DNA of 64,000 nucleotides from Ignavibacteria bacterium (lineage in GTDB: Bacteria; Bacteroidota; Ignavibacteria; Tepidaquicellales; Tepidaquicellaceae): NCBI GenBank assembly GCA_036262055.1, contig DATAJP010000003.1:310001-374000 (forward strand), written 5' to 3'. Of the stretch, positions 1-10,310 are shown piece after piece. Both the position numbers and the translations under genes were made by a program. The stretch's first letter is position 1, and the number at the start of each line of letters is the position of its first letter. A model generated the notes under the pieces. It did no database searches, had not been told where the DNA came from, and saw only the letters and a program-made list of their open reading frames with translations.

Positions 1-1111
1 AGGGAGCTCGGGTGACCTTGCACCTCTCTCACATCTTGCGTTAACATTAATAGGAAAAGGTTACTGTAAGCTTGATGGTGAAATTCTTGAAAGCAAATCA
101 GCTCTTGAAAAATGCGGACTAAGACCGTTTGTCTTATCTGCAAAGGAAGGTCTTGCGCTAATAAACGGAACGCAGATGATGTCGGCTTATATGTGTCTTG
201 CCGTTTGGGAAGCCGAACGGCTTGCAAAATTAAACGACATTGCAGGAGCCACTTCACTCGAAGCCCTCAAAGGAACAGATTCAGCCTTCGATGAAAAAAT
301 TCAACGCATTAGACCGCACAAAGGTCAGATAAACACCGCTTATAATTTAAGAACGCTTTTAAAAAATAGCGGAATAATGAAATCTCATCGCGACTGCGGA
401 AAAGTTCAGGATGCTTATTCCTTACGCTGTATGCCTCAGGTTCACGGAGCAGTAAAAGATACCATAAGATATTGCAGAGAAGTTCTCGAAATAGAAATAA
501 ATTCAGTTACCGATAATCCGTTGATTTTTCCCGAAGACGGCGAATATCTTACAGGTGGTAATTTTCATGGTGAACCCATTGCATTGATTGCTGATTATCT
601 GGCAATAGCAATTAGTGAACTTGCAAACATTTCGGAAAGACGCATAGCTCGTCTTGTAGATGGCAGCTTGAGCGGATTGCCGAGATTTCTCACAACAGAA
701 GGAGGATTAAATTCCGGTTTAATGATTGCACAATATACTGCCGCTTCGCTCGTTAGTGAAAATAAAGTTTTAACTCATCCTGCTTCGGTTGATTCAATTC
801 CTACAAGTGCCAATCAGGAAGACCACAACTCTATGGGTTCAATTGCTGCAAAAAAATGCATGGATGTTATTAACAATGTTAAGAATGTTATTGCAATCGA
901 GTTTTTATGTGCCTGTCAGGGAATAGATTTGTTAAAGCCATTAAAAAGCAGCAAACCCGTTGAAGCAGCGAGAAAGTTAATCAGAAGCAAAACTCCATAC
1001 ATAACAAAAGATGTTTTATTATATGAGTACATCTCTTCTGTAAAACAAGTTGTTTATGATAATAATTTTTTAAATGCTATAGAAAAGATTACGGGTGAAT
1101 TAAAAATTTAA
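1..1111 (+). CDS. hutH: Histidine ammonia-lyase, 3' part (5' end outside window)
   Basis: Converts L-histidine to urocanate and ammonia, the first step of histidine degradation. The frame is open from base 2, giving about 369 residues of a family usually near 500. The first codons read G-S-S-G-D-L-A-P-L, the site where the MIO electrophile forms; the usual triad is Ala-Ser-Gly, here Ser-Ser-Gly. Further signatures are LINGTQ about 50 residues on and QEDHNSMG near position 835. The N-terminal third lies upstream of the window. It is followed two bases later by the YihY gene, so the two may be co-transcribed. A related aromatic amino acid lyase is possible, but the QEDH motif favours histidine. 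Confidence 0.9.
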   Translation, partial: GSSGDLAPLSHLALTLIGKGYCKLDGEILESKSALEKCGLRPFVLSAKEGLALINGTQMMSAYMCLAVWEAERLAKLNDIAGATSLEALKGTDSAFDEKIQRIRPHKGQINTAYNLRTLLKNSGIMKSHRDCGKVQDAYSLRCMPQVHGAVKDTIRYCREVLEIEINSVTDNPLIFPEDGEYLTGGNFHGEPIALIADYLAIAISELANISERRIARLVDGSLSGLPRFLTTEGGLNSGLMIAQYTAASLVSENKVLTHPASVDSIPTSANQEDHNSMGSIAAKKCMDVINNVKNVIAIEFLCACQGIDLLKPLKSSKPVEAARKLIRSKTPYITKDVLLYEYISSVKQVVYDNNFLNAIEKITGELKI

Positions 1112-1113
1112 AT

Positions 1114-2046
1114 TTGAAAATTGTCACTAATATAGAAGAAGCGGTTAAAGGTGTTCATAGCAGGTTTTTGGCTTTTCCTTTTTATGAACGGATTTATTTT
1201 TATTCATCCGGTCTTTATAAGAAATTCGAGAAAGATCATATATGGATTTTAGCTTCCGCAGTTGCGTTTAATCTAATAATCTGTATTGTTCCTTTTTTGC
1301 TTATTTTATTAACCATACTGGGTATTTATCTCGATGAATCAAATGCATTGAGCAACCTCAGTGCATATCTTAAAAACGTATTACCACTTCAGGAAGATTT
1401 TAAGGACAAAGTTATTACAAATCTCATTGACAGAACAAAAGAAATTACAACCAACACATTTATAACCGGAGCAATCGGTATTTTTGGTTTGCTCTGGACA
1501 GCAAGCGGTTTGTTCAGTTCTATGCGTGATGTTATAAATAAAATTTATGACGTCTTTGACGAAACAAATTATTTCATAAGTAAACTGAAAGATTTTTTTC
1601 TTGTTTTCATAACACTTGTATTGTTTATCCTTTCAATTGCAGCAACTTCAGCTTATCAGGTTGTGCAATATTTTTCAGAAAATATTTTTGGCGCTGAAAT
1701 ATCTCTGACTTTCATGGAAGAATTTATATCAATGATTTTTTCTTTGATTATTACATTTGCAATGTATTATGTTTTATACAGATACATTCCGACAATCAAA
1801 ATTCCATGGAAGGCAGTATTTATTTCATCGTTGTTTTCAGCAATATTATTTGAAATATTAAAATACATTTTTACATTATACATTCTTAAATTTTCAAACT
1901 TTGGGAAAGTTTACGGAACCTATGCCGCATTTGCCGCGTGTTTATTCTGGCTTTATTATATTTCGGTTATATTTGTGCTTGGTGCAGAGATAGGACATTT
2001 ATATATTGTGAGAAACAAGCTCCACTTCTTAATCTCTAAAAAATAA
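1114..2046 (+). CDS. YihY/BrkB family inner-membrane protein
   Basis: A 310-residue membrane protein with about six hydrophobic segments. The pattern ILASAVAFNLIICIVPF near residue 45, then LLWTASGLFSSMRDVINKIYD and the tail FAACLFWLYYISVIFVLGAEI, is typical of the YihY/BrkB family (formerly annotated as ribonuclease BN). Its molecular role is not established. Start is TTG, two bases after the hutH stop. The stop overlaps the ATG of the next gene (TAATG), which suggests translational coupling. Confidence 0.88.
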   Translation: MKIVTNIEEAVKGVHSRFLAFPFYERIYFYSSGLYKKFEKDHIWILASAVAFNLIICIVPFLLILLTILGIYLDESNALSNLSAYLKNVLPLQEDFKDKVITNLIDRTKEITTNTFITGAIGIFGLLWTASGLFSSMRDVINKIYDVFDETNYFISKLKDFFLVFITLVLFILSIAATSAYQVVQYFSENIFGAEISLTFMEEFISMIFSLIITFAMYYVLYRYIPTIKIPWKAVFISSLFSAILFEILKYIFTLYILKFSNFGKVYGTYAAFAACLFWLYYISVIFVLGAEIGHLYIVRNKLHFLISKK

Positions 2047-3299
2047 TGGAACAGAAAAAATTATACAGAACGATAGAAAATCTTATTAAGGAAGCACCCA
2101 AGCTTAAAACAGACGACGAGCTTCTGAAATATCTTCTCGAACAGCTAATCAAAAATGAGGAAATCAATATCCGTGGCGGAAGAATATGGAAACTGTCTCC
2201 CGATAAAAAAGCATATGTTTTGACTGAACAGGAAGGCGATGTCGATATTATTCAGGATTTTTATGAACTTAAAATTGAGGATTATCCGATATTCAAAGAA
2301 ATAGGAAGAGTGCGTTCGGTTCTGGCAAAAGAAACTGATGAATATCTCATTGAAAAAGGTATTTATCAATATTCAGCCACAGGCGTGGGGGATAGATACC
2401 GGATAAAACCTAAAGACGATAAAGAAGAATCATATTTTTTATATGAATATCTGATTGCATTAAATCCTGATAAGTTTGATGAAAATCTTCTCAATACGCT
2501 GAACATAATAAGCACAACGCTCAGTGCAATCCTGAGAACAAGACGCGTAGAAACGAAAGCACAGGAAAATATAGAAGAACTTGAAAAAGCCAGAGAAATA
2601 CAAAGAAGCATTTTACCGGAACATGAATATAAATTCGGCAATTATGAAATATTCGGGGTCTCCATTCCGGAGAAAATTGTCGGAGGTGATTTTTTTGATT
2701 ACCTAACCTCCGATAAAGAAGTTTTAGGAATTGCATTAGGAGATGCAGCCTCCAAGGGAATTTCAGCTGCTGCTCAGGCACTTTATGTTTCAGGCGCGCT
2801 GAAAATGGGAGTTGAGTTTGAAATTAAGATGACTAAGCTTATAAAAAAAATTAACCAGCTTATTCATGATACGTTTCCGTTTGAAAGATTTGTAACTTTA
2901 TTTTACATTGAGCTTTTTGATGACAGAAAAGGACTCGCACTTTATGTTAATGCCGGACATAATCCACCAATTTTTTACCGGGCTGAAACTTCCGAAATAT
3001 CCATGCTGTCTACCACAGGACCTGTGCTCGGACCTTCTCCGGATCAGAAATATTATTACGAACGTATAAATTTTAATAAAAATGATATTCTTGTATTATA
3101 TTCGGATGGCATAGCTGAAGCTACTAACAAAGAATTTGAGTTTTATGGTGAAGAAAGATTGAAAAAAGCACTCGAAAAATATCATCATCTATCATCTAAA
3201 GAAATCTGTGAACATATAATAGAAGAAGTGCAGGTTTTTTCATCACAAGCAGCTTATTCTGATGATAAAACGGTTGTTGTAATCAAACGCATGAAATAA
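2046..3299 (+). CDS. RsbU/SpoIIE-type PP2C protein phosphatase
   Basis: A 417-residue serine/threonine phosphatase of the PPM/SpoIIE class, which usually dephosphorylates an anti-sigma-factor antagonist. Residues 1-170 look like a degenerate GAF-type sensor region, followed by a short helical linker (AREIQRSILPE). The catalytic domain shows VGGDFFDYL (metal-binding Asp near 215), GDAASKGISAAA, NAGHNPP and LYSDGIAEA in family order. No transmembrane segment is seen, so it should be cytosolic. No kinase or antagonist partner gene is adjacent, so its target is unknown. The ATG overlaps the upstream stop. Confidence 0.9.
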   Translation: MEQKKLYRTIENLIKEAPKLKTDDELLKYLLEQLIKNEEINIRGGRIWKLSPDKKAYVLTEQEGDVDIIQDFYELKIEDYPIFKEIGRVRSVLAKETDEYLIEKGIYQYSATGVGDRYRIKPKDDKEESYFLYEYLIALNPDKFDENLLNTLNIISTTLSAILRTRRVETKAQENIEELEKAREIQRSILPEHEYKFGNYEIFGVSIPEKIVGGDFFDYLTSDKEVLGIALGDAASKGISAAAQALYVSGALKMGVEFEIKMTKLIKKINQLIHDTFPFERFVTLFYIELFDDRKGLALYVNAGHNPPIFYRAETSEISMLSTTGPVLGPSPDQKYYYERINFNKNDILVLYSDGIAEATNKEFEFYGEERLKKALEKYHHLSSKEICEHIIEEVQVFSSQAAYSDDKTVVVIKRMK

Positions 3300-3560
3300 T
3301 TACGATAAATTATCATATTGTATAAACTCCCATTTCAGGTCTTTATGATTCATTGCAAGCTCGCAAACGATGTTCTGCTCGCTGCATTTAACCGTATAGT
3401 AAGTAACCAACGCTTCCCCCTGGTTCGACTTCCATTTTGAAATAACCTCCGATACCTTATAAACCGTGCTTCCTTTTTTGAACTTAAGGATATTAAGCTT
3501 CATATTATCAAAATGAGCTATTACCTGAACAGGTTCAAACACCTGATGTTTCATAGTCAA
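3300..3560 (-). CDS. Small hypothetical protein
   Basis: An 86-residue protein with no recognised domain. Its sequence alternates charged and aliphatic residues and looks like a small beta-rich soluble fold. It is convergent with the phosphatase gene with no spacer, and its promoter side faces an AT-rich gap. The start could be the first Met or the Met two codons later (MTMKHQ). It is accepted because it fills its own stretch with normal amino acid composition and no competing frame. Confidence 0.6.
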   Translation of the reverse strand: MTMKHQVFEPVQVIAHFDNMKLNILKFKKGSTVYKVSEVISKWKSNQGEALVTYYTVKCSEQNIVCELAMNHKDLKWEFIQYDNLS

Positions 3561-3734
3561 AATTTTAGTTTACTTATTTTACAAAAATAACCTTAATAAT
3601 ATAAGGTATTTATTTATTCTTATTTTTACGTGAGCATGAACTATTTTTTTAAAATCATAGTTATGATTATGGTATTTTAATATTAAAATACCTAAATTTA
3701 TGGTTATTGAAGTTAAAAGTATCTAATTAAAAAC
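3561..3734. other. AT-rich divergent intergenic region
   Basis: 174 bases between two divergently transcribed genes. Very AT-rich with runs of A and T. It presumably holds both promoters, but no clear -33/-7 pair, operator or hairpin was found. Confidence 0.4.
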
Positions 3735-5129
3735 ATGACAAACAAAATCAAACTCTTTACCTTATTAATATTACTCTCACTCTCAAGCTCAGTCTCCGCC
3801 CAATTGGGACATAGTAATATGCATTTACTTAAAAATGTGAATCAACATTCTGCCGCAGGAAGATATTCAGCGCTTTGGGGTTATGTTGCTCCGAACGGTC
3901 GTGAGTATGCTATCTTAGGATGTTATGACGGAACTGCTTTCATCGACATAACAGACTCCGCAAATATCAGGGAAGTTGATTTCGTTCCTAATACCGGAAC
4001 AGGTAGTTCAAATGCCTGGAGAGAAATGAAATTCGTCGGACATTATGCTTATGTTGTTTCAGAGCTTTCTCAAAGCGGTATTCAGATAATGGACTTACAA
4101 TATTTACCTGACTCAGTTCGTTATGTCGGTAAATTTAATATGACAAGCCATTCATCCACACACTCAATTTCTACCGATGGCACCTATCTTTACTTAAATG
4201 GAGTGAATACTTCATTTGTGCCTACAGGGGGAATAGCGATAGTAAGTTTAGCTAACCCGGAAGTCCCTGTAAAAATCGGGCAGTGGGCAACCAAATATGT
4301 TCACGATTGCAGAATTATTAACGACACTATATATGCTTCATGCATCAATGCAGGCGAAATAAACATTATCAATGCAACAAACAAAGCAGCCCCTGTTACA
4401 GTAAAAACTTTCCAGACAGTTCCCAATCCATTTACTCACAATTCTGCAAGAACCGTTGATGGAAAATATTTATTTACAACTGATGAGACTTCATCACCTA
4501 ATGGTAAATTGAAAGTTTGGAATATAGCAAATCTAAATAATGTTACTTATGTAAGAAATTGGCTGCCTACAAGTATCTCAACTGCAATTGTTCACAATGT
4601 CGAAATCTACGGTAACCTCGCAGTAATTGCGCATTATACCGCAGGTATCAGAGTTCTGAATATTGCTGACCCTGAAAATCCTGTTGAGATTGGCTGGTAT
4701 GATACTTATCCAAGCAGCAACTCTGCTTCATTCAACGGATGCTGGGGTGTTTATATGTTTCCGTCAGGAAAAATTGTTGGTTCGGATATGCAAACCGGAT
4801 TGTATGTGGTTAAAGTTACAAGCTTAACTAATGCAGGTTCAACCGGAGTTACCGTTCCTGAAAAATATTCTTTAAGCCAGAATTATCCGAATCCTTTCAA
4901 TCCTACAACAAAGATTAACTTTTCTTTGCCAAAGAGCTCAAATGTAAGCTTAAAAATTCATAACATGGCAGGTAAGGAAGTTGCTTCGGTTGTAAATGAC
5001 AGAAGAGATGCAGGAAATTATGAAGTTACATTTGATGCCGCAAACTATGGTTTATCAAGCGGAACATATTTCTATACTCTTACAACAAACGGATTCACCG
5101 AAACAAAGAAAATGATGTTAATTAAGTAA
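3735..5129 (+). CDS. Secreted LVIVD-repeat / choice-of-anchor B protein with T9SS sorting domain
   Basis: A 464-residue exported protein. Residues 1-22 are a signal peptide ending SVSAQ. The body (about 25-370) contains LVIVD-like blades such as YAILGCYDGTAFIDITD and LAVIAHYTAGIRVLNIADPENP, matching the choice-of-anchor B family of beta-propeller surface proteins. Residues 385-464 are a type IX sorting domain: LSQNYPNPFNPTTK, then GKEVASVVN, ending KKMMLIK. It is expected to cross the outer membrane by T9SS and be attached or released. A good terminator follows, so it is probably a single-gene unit. Confidence 0.88.
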   Translation: MTNKIKLFTLLILLSLSSSVSAQLGHSNMHLLKNVNQHSAAGRYSALWGYVAPNGREYAILGCYDGTAFIDITDSANIREVDFVPNTGTGSSNAWREMKFVGHYAYVVSELSQSGIQIMDLQYLPDSVRYVGKFNMTSHSSTHSISTDGTYLYLNGVNTSFVPTGGIAIVSLANPEVPVKIGQWATKYVHDCRIINDTIYASCINAGEINIINATNKAAPVTVKTFQTVPNPFTHNSARTVDGKYLFTTDETSSPNGKLKVWNIANLNNVTYVRNWLPTSISTAIVHNVEIYGNLAVIAHYTAGIRVLNIADPENPVEIGWYDTYPSSNSASFNGCWGVYMFPSGKIVGSDMQTGLYVVKVTSLTNAGSTGVTVPEKYSLSQNYPNPFNPTTKINFSLPKSSNVSLKIHNMAGKEVASVVNDRRDAGNYEVTFDAANYGLSSGTYFYTLTTNGFTETKKMMLIK

Positions 5130-5149
5130 TAGTTTTTAAAAACTAATAG

Positions 5150-5187
5150 AAAATCCCGGTCCATTTATTTGGGTCGGGATTTTTTTT
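5150..5187 (+). terminator. Rho-independent terminator
   Basis: Stem AAAATCCCG / CGGGATTTT followed by a run of T, 20 bases after the stop of the LVIVD-repeat gene. Confidence 0.8.
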
Positions 5188-5283
5188 ATCAAAAAAGTAA
5201 TAAAAACAAGAAGTTAAAATACCTTTCATAGTTTTTACTTTATTAGTATTTTACAGTTTAGTAATTCAAAAATATACAATTTC

Positions 5284-6699
5284 GTGGCGAAAATCCTTGT
5301 AGCTGATGATGAAGTAACATCCGTTGCTATTATGAAAAAAGTGCTTGAAGACTCGGGACATACTGTTTCGACTGTTACTGACGGTAAAATGGCGCTTGCA
5401 AAAATCAAACAATTTGAATTTGACGTTCTTGTTACTGACTTTAATATGCCCGGAATGAATGGTATTCAGCTTACTAAAGAAGTCCTCGAACTTGAATCTG
5501 ATCTGATTGTTGTTCTCATAACTGCATACGCTACAATCAAATCATGCGTTGAAGCCATAAAGCTTGGCGCATTTGATTACCTGACAAAGCCCATCAATAA
5601 GGAAGAACTGCTTCTAACCGTCAACAGAGGACTTGAAAAAGTTGAAATCATAAATGAAAATATTTTACTGAAACAGGAACTTGAGAAAAGTGAAACTAAA
5701 GTTTCAGCTTTTGACTATGCAACTAATAGTTCCCAGATAAAAGGAATTCTAAAAGAAGTAGCAAAGGTTGCAAAATCCGACTCAACGGTTTTAATCACCG
5801 GTGAAAATGGAACGGGGAAAGAAGTCCTTGCAAAATATATTTATCATCACAGTAAGCGTTCCAATCAGCCATTCATAGTTGTTAATTGCGCGGCGATTCC
5901 AAACCAGTTGCTTGAATCTGAATTATTCGGACACGTGAAAGGTGCTTTCACTGGTGCGATAAACGACCATAAAGGATATTTTGAAATTGCAAATAACGGG
6001 ACGATATTCCTTGATGAAATAGGTGAGATTGAATTGCTGATGCAGGTAAAACTTCTTCGTGTTCTGCAGGAGAGAGAGTTTTCAAAAGTTGGTGACACAA
6101 AAATTAGAACTACAAATGTAAGGATTATTGCCGCTACAAACAGAAATCTTAAAGATATGATTGAAGATGCAAAATTCAGAGAAGATTTATATTACCGTCT
6201 TAATGTTTTTGAGTTTCATCTTCCTGCTTTGCGTGAAAGACCTGAGGACATAATTTATTATTTTGAGAAATTTCTTGTGGAGTTCGCAAAACAATTCAGT
6301 AAGCCCGTTCCAAAAATTGATCCTGAAGTCAGGGAAATTTTGATTAACTATCAGTGGCCCGGCAATATCCGTGAATTAAAGAATCTTGCTGAAAGGGTTT
6401 CAATTCTTTGCGAGACAAACATTATAACGACTGATTTAATACCCAATAAGTATTTCCAATTTACCGAAGGAGAAAAAAATATCATATCTGAAAACAACAG
6501 TGATTATTCCGATACGGAAGATTATAATGCAGTAAAAGATAAAATGATAAAGGATTTTGAAATCAATTTCATTAAAAATAAGTTAAAACACTATAAAGGC
6601 AATGTTGCCGCTACAGCAAAAGCGATTAATTTTCATCCCGTTAGTTTACGTCAGAAATTAGCTAAGCTTGGCATTGACCCTAAGGAATTTAAAAGTTAA
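5284..6699 (+). CDS. Sigma-54-dependent NtrC-family response regulator
   Basis: A 471-residue transcription activator. An N-terminal receiver (1-120) has acidic D9-D10 and phospho-acceptor Asp52 in VTDFNMP. The central AAA+ domain (about 145-375) has Walker A GENGTGKE, the sigma-54 contact loop GAFTGA near 220 and LFLDEIGE-like Walker B. A C-terminal Fis-type helix-turn-helix (about 430-470) reads NVAATAKAINFHPVSLRQKL. It should open sigma-54 promoters after phosphorylation by an unidentified kinase. Start is GTG. It lies 30 bases upstream of hpd, so it may or may not control that gene. Confidence 0.93.
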   Translation: MAKILVADDEVTSVAIMKKVLEDSGHTVSTVTDGKMALAKIKQFEFDVLVTDFNMPGMNGIQLTKEVLELESDLIVVLITAYATIKSCVEAIKLGAFDYLTKPINKEELLLTVNRGLEKVEIINENILLKQELEKSETKVSAFDYATNSSQIKGILKEVAKVAKSDSTVLITGENGTGKEVLAKYIYHHSKRSNQPFIVVNCAAIPNQLLESELFGHVKGAFTGAINDHKGYFEIANNGTIFLDEIGEIELLMQVKLLRVLQEREFSKVGDTKIRTTNVRIIAATNRNLKDMIEDAKFREDLYYRLNVFEFHLPALRERPEDIIYYFEKFLVEFAKQFSKPVPKIDPEVREILINYQWPGNIRELKNLAERVSILCETNIITTDLIPNKYFQFTEGEKNIISENNSDYSDTEDYNAVKDKMIKDFEINFIKNKLKHYKGNVAATAKAINFHPVSLRQKLAKLGIDPKEFKS

Positions 6700-6729
6700 A
6701 TTTATAATAAGTATTAAAATTTTATAATT

Positions 6730-7878
6730 ATGGAAACATTAACGGAAGTAAAAAAAGAAAAAGCTGAGAACAGTAAAGAACAGGAAGATTTTCTTCCTCT
6801 GAAAAGGATTGACCATCTGGAGTTTTATGTCGGAAATGCAAAACAATCTGCGTTTTTTTATCAATATTGCATGGGTTTCCAGCTAACCGGTTATTCAGGA
6901 CTTGAAACCGGTAACAGAGACAAAGCGTCTTATCTGCTTGAGCAGGGTAAAATTCGTTTTGTTTTATCTTCGCCTCTCACCGATGATAACTTTATTGCAG
7001 CGCATCATAAACGCCATGGTGACGGCGTTCGTGACATTGCAATGGAGGTTGATGACGCAACAAAATCCTTTGAAGAAACAGTTAAACGCGGCGCTAAGCC
7101 TGTTCAGGACCCTACAAGATATGAAGACGGTGAAGGTGTGCTAATTAAATCTGCCATTCAGACTTATGGTGATACGATTCATTCGTTCATCGAACGTAAA
7201 AATTATAACGGACATTTTATGCCTGGTTTTGTTCCTGCCCATCATAAAGCAGTTAAAGGGATTACCGACGTCGGCTTGCGTGCAATTGACCATATAGTGG
7301 GCAACGTTGAACTTGGGTATATGAATGAATGGGTGAAGTTTTATGCGCATACAATGGGATTTAATCAATTGATTTCATTTGATGACAAAGATATATCGAC
7401 AGATTACACTGCTCTAATGAGCAAAGTTATGCAGAACGGAACAGGAAAAATTAAATTTCCGATTAATGAACCTGCTCAGGGAAAAAAGAAATCACAAATT
7501 GAAGAATACATTGATTTCTATAAGGGTGCCGGCGCCCAGCATATTGCAATGGCAACTCCAGATATTTTGAATACCGTAACTGAACTTCAGAAACGCGGTA
7601 TAGAATTTTTAACAATTCCTACTACCTATTATCGCGAATTGCAGGACAGAGTAGGAAAGATTGATGAAAATATTGAAGACTTAGAAAGATTGGGTATTCT
7701 TGTTGACAGAGATGAGGACGGATATTTATTGCAGATATTCAGCAAACCCATAGAAGATAGACCGACTGTATTTTTTGAGATAATACAACGCAAAGGTGCA
7801 AGAAGCTTCGGCAAAGGGAACTTTAAAGCTCTTTTTGAGGCAATTGAAAGAGAACAGGAACTTCGCGGAACATTATAA
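6730..7878 (+). CDS. hpd: 4-hydroxyphenylpyruvate dioxygenase
   Basis: Oxidises 4-hydroxyphenylpyruvate to homogentisate in tyrosine degradation. At 382 residues it has normal length. It has two vicinal-oxygen-chelate halves, beginning RIDHLEFYVGN (about 25) and AIDHIVGNV (about 186). The iron ligands appear as His188 (AIDH), His271 (AQHIAMAT) and Glu350 (FFEIIQRKG). It follows the NtrC-type gene closely and ends in its own terminator. No homogentisate dioxygenase is visible here; an FAH-family hydrolase lies 55 kb away, but a pathway link is not shown. Confidence 0.95.
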   Translation: METLTEVKKEKAENSKEQEDFLPLKRIDHLEFYVGNAKQSAFFYQYCMGFQLTGYSGLETGNRDKASYLLEQGKIRFVLSSPLTDDNFIAAHHKRHGDGVRDIAMEVDDATKSFEETVKRGAKPVQDPTRYEDGEGVLIKSAIQTYGDTIHSFIERKNYNGHFMPGFVPAHHKAVKGITDVGLRAIDHIVGNVELGYMNEWVKFYAHTMGFNQLISFDDKDISTDYTALMSKVMQNGTGKIKFPINEPAQGKKKSQIEEYIDFYKGAGAQHIAMATPDILNTVTELQKRGIEFLTIPTTYYRELQDRVGKIDENIEDLERLGILVDRDEDGYLLQIFSKPIEDRPTVFFEIIQRKGARSFGKGNFKALFEAIEREQELRGTL

Positions 7879-7907
7879 TTTTATTTTTAAAGTTGAGGTA
7901 TAATAGC

Positions 7908-7937
7908 AAAAAGCCCCTATTAACAGGGGCTTTTGTT
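7908..7937 (+). terminator. Rho-independent terminator after hpd
   Basis: Stem AAAAGCCCCT / AGGGGCTTTT with loop ATTAAC, followed by T-rich sequence. Placed 30 bases after the hpd stop. Confidence 0.85.
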
Positions 7938-7998
7938 TTAATATGCTCTTTAATTAAACATAATAATTTTTTAATTTTGTTAAATCCTCCTTGCTCTA

Positions 7999-10299
7999 GT
8001 GGAAAACGCGCAGACTAAAAATCAATTATTAAATGATATCTTCAACGGTGTCGATATTTCAATTTTTGTTCTTGATGTAAACGAAAATAATGAGATAAGA
8101 TATGCCGGTGCAAATCCTGCTTTCGAGCGTCTCACAGGGCTCAAATCACAGAACATTACCGGGAAAACACCTGAGGAAGTAATGTCAAAAGAATTCTATG
8201 AAAAAAATTACCGGAGATATTATGAATGTATTACAAAAAGAGAAACTATACAATTCGATGAATGTATAAAATGCAATGAACAATCAACGTGGTGGATTAC
8301 TACTTTAAATCCTCTTATCAACTCTTCAGGAAGAGTATACCGAATCATCGGTAACGGAATCAACAACACACAGAACAAACTCGCCGAACTTAAACTTAGT
8401 GAATTTCAGAACCGTCTTGCCCTGATTTTTGATAACATTTCAAATTTAGTATTATATGAGTCGGGCAACAGGAAACGATTTGTAAGTGATAATATTGTCA
8501 AAATGCTGGGATATGATTTAAATAATTATTATGAAGATATTCATTTCTTTTCTAAACTAATTCATCCCGACGATAGAGACAGAATAAACGAATTGATAAG
8601 CATATGGAAAGACCAAAACCCTAAAAGTCTGCTTACGGTTGAATTCAGATGCAAAAAAAAATCAGGGGAGTATATCTGGCTTGAAGACCACATAATTCAG
8701 AAAAAAAATCAAAATGACGATAATTTCTATATTGCAGGCATACTAATTGATATAACATTAAGGAAGAATGCCGAAATGGAGCTTCTGGATGCAAAAGAAC
8801 AAGCGGAAACTGCAAATAGCGCAAAATCAGACTTCGTTGCAATTATCAGTCATGAAATCAGGACTCCACTGAACGGAATAATTGGAATGGCGGATTTACT
8901 GACAACAACACCTTTAAGCAACGAGCAAAGCGAGTACCTAAATATGATTAAAGTCAGCGGTGATACTTTGCTTTCGTTGATTAATGATATTCTTGATTTC
9001 TCCAAAATTGAGTCAGGCAAACTCGAACTTGAAGAAATTAATTTTAATCTAAACGACTGCATCGAACAGGTTATAAACATTCTTGGAGCAAAAATAACAG
9101 ATAAGAATCTGAGTTTTAAATATTATATTGACCCGAAGATTCAATATAATCTCCTCGGAGACATTACCCGACTTAAGCAAGTTTTGCTTAACCTTATAGG
9201 AAATTCAATTAAGTTTACTGAGAAAGGTGAAATTATTCTTTCAGTACGAGAAGTTCAGAAATATGGTGAAAATCTTATTCTCGAGTTTTCTGTAAAAGAT
9301 ACAGGTATCGGCATACCTCAGAATAAAATCGATAAATTATTTCAGGTATTTTCACAGATAGATACTTCAATGACGAGGAAATATGGCGGAACGGGACTTG
9401 GACTTGCTATCAGCGCAAAGCTGGTCAATATGATGAGAGGAAAAATACGCGCGGAAAGCAAATTAGGTGAGGGTTCAACTTTTGGCTTCACTGTTTCTAT
9501 GAAATCATTGCCGTTATCATCGGAATATGTAAAAAATGAAAAACCATCTCCGTTAATTTATCTTAAGCTTAATGAAGAAAACGAAAACTACGTTAAGAGT
9601 ATATTGAATTATTTTAATATTAACTCTATGAATTTGGACGATGCATCACAAAATGAAAATAATAATGTACAACAATTTTTAATCACGGACGAACCGTTAA
9701 GCAATTTAATAAAAAATGCAATATTTGAAGAATTAAAATCAGGGTTAAACATAATAAGCATAAGTGAAGATTATCTTTCTTCAAATTTTAATGCTGAGTA
9801 TGTTAATTTATTAAGCCAGCCGGTTAAATACTCTAATTTGATAAATAAGATTTTTGAAAAATCAAATTCTCGTTTAGAGAATGAATTGTTATATCCAAAA
9901 TTCGTCAACAATGTTCGATTTAAAATTCTTGTTGCCGAGGATAATATATTGAGTCAAAAGCTTATAATTGAATATTTGAAAAAATTGAATTTGAACGCTG
10001 ATGTTGTTTCAGATGGAGCGGGGGTTTTAAATAAAGTTGCGGAAAAATCTTACGATGTGATTTTTATGGATGTTGAAATGTCCGGTATGGATTGCTTTGA
10101 AACAACAATGCGCATTAATTCAAGTTCACTTAATAGGAAACCATTCATTATTGCAATGATGACTAATGTAAGAGAAGCAGAAATAAGAAACTGCTATGAA
10201 GTCGGAATGTTTGGATATATCTCAAAACCTGTAATTTTCAATGATGTACTTAATATCTTAAATAAGTGCAAAGAAGTTCAATATCAATATTTTAATTAA
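7999..10299 (+). CDS. Hybrid sensor histidine kinase (PAS-PAS-kinase-receiver)
   Basis: A 766-residue cytosolic-looking kinase. Two PAS domains (about 10-130 and 140-255, the second with a PAC tail) precede a HisKA dimerisation domain with His285 in [12 protein letters not shown]. The HATPase domain contains [16 protein letters not shown] and [10 protein letters not shown]. Residues 505-620 are a low-similarity linker that may be a degraded receiver. The final receiver (about 640-760) has Asp691 in FMDVEMSG and Lys in SKP. Start is GTG. No membrane helix is seen. It is followed within 12 bases by a free Hpt gene, which suggests a phosphorelay. Confidence 0.92.
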   Translation: MENAQTKNQLLNDIFNGVDISIFVLDVNENNEIRYAGANPAFERLTGLKSQNITGKTPEEVMSKEFYEKNYRRYYECITKRETIQFDECIKCNEQSTWWITTLNPLINSSGRVYRIIGNGINNTQNKLAELKLSEFQNRLALIFDNISNLVLYESGNRKRFVSDNIVKMLGYDLNNYYEDIHFFSKLIHPDDRDRINELISIWKDQNPKSLLTVEFRCKKKSGEYIWLEDHIIQKKNQNDDNFYIAGILIDITLRKNAEMELLDAKEQAETANSAKSDFVAIISHEIRTPLNGIIGMADLLTTTPLSNEQSEYLNMIKVSGDTLLSLINDILDFSKIESGKLELEEINFNLNDCIEQVINILGAKITDKNLSFKYYIDPKIQYNLLGDITRLKQVLLNLIGNSIKFTEKGEIILSVREVQKYGENLILEFSVKDTGIGIPQNKIDKLFQVFSQIDTSMTRKYGGTGLGLAISAKLVNMMRGKIRAESKLGEGSTFGFTVSMKSLPLSSEYVKNEKPSPLIYLKLNEENENYVKSILNYFNINSMNLDDASQNENNNVQQFLITDEPLSNLIKNAIFEELKSGLNIISISEDYLSSNFNAEYVNLLSQPVKYSNLINKIFEKSNSRLENELLYPKFVNNVRFKILVAEDNILSQKLIIEYLKKLNLNADVVSDGAGVLNKVAEKSYDVIFMDVEMSGMDCFETTMRINSSSLNRKPFIIAMMTNVREAEIRNCYEVGMFGYISKPVIFNDVLNILNKCKEVQYQYFN

Positions 10300-10310
10300 C
10301 TGAAGCAATA

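Noticed and set aside
7972-7979. TAATTTTG upstream of the hybrid kinase as a promoter
   Set aside because: No -33 box at the 20-base spacing seen in the two accepted promoters; kept out of the feature list.
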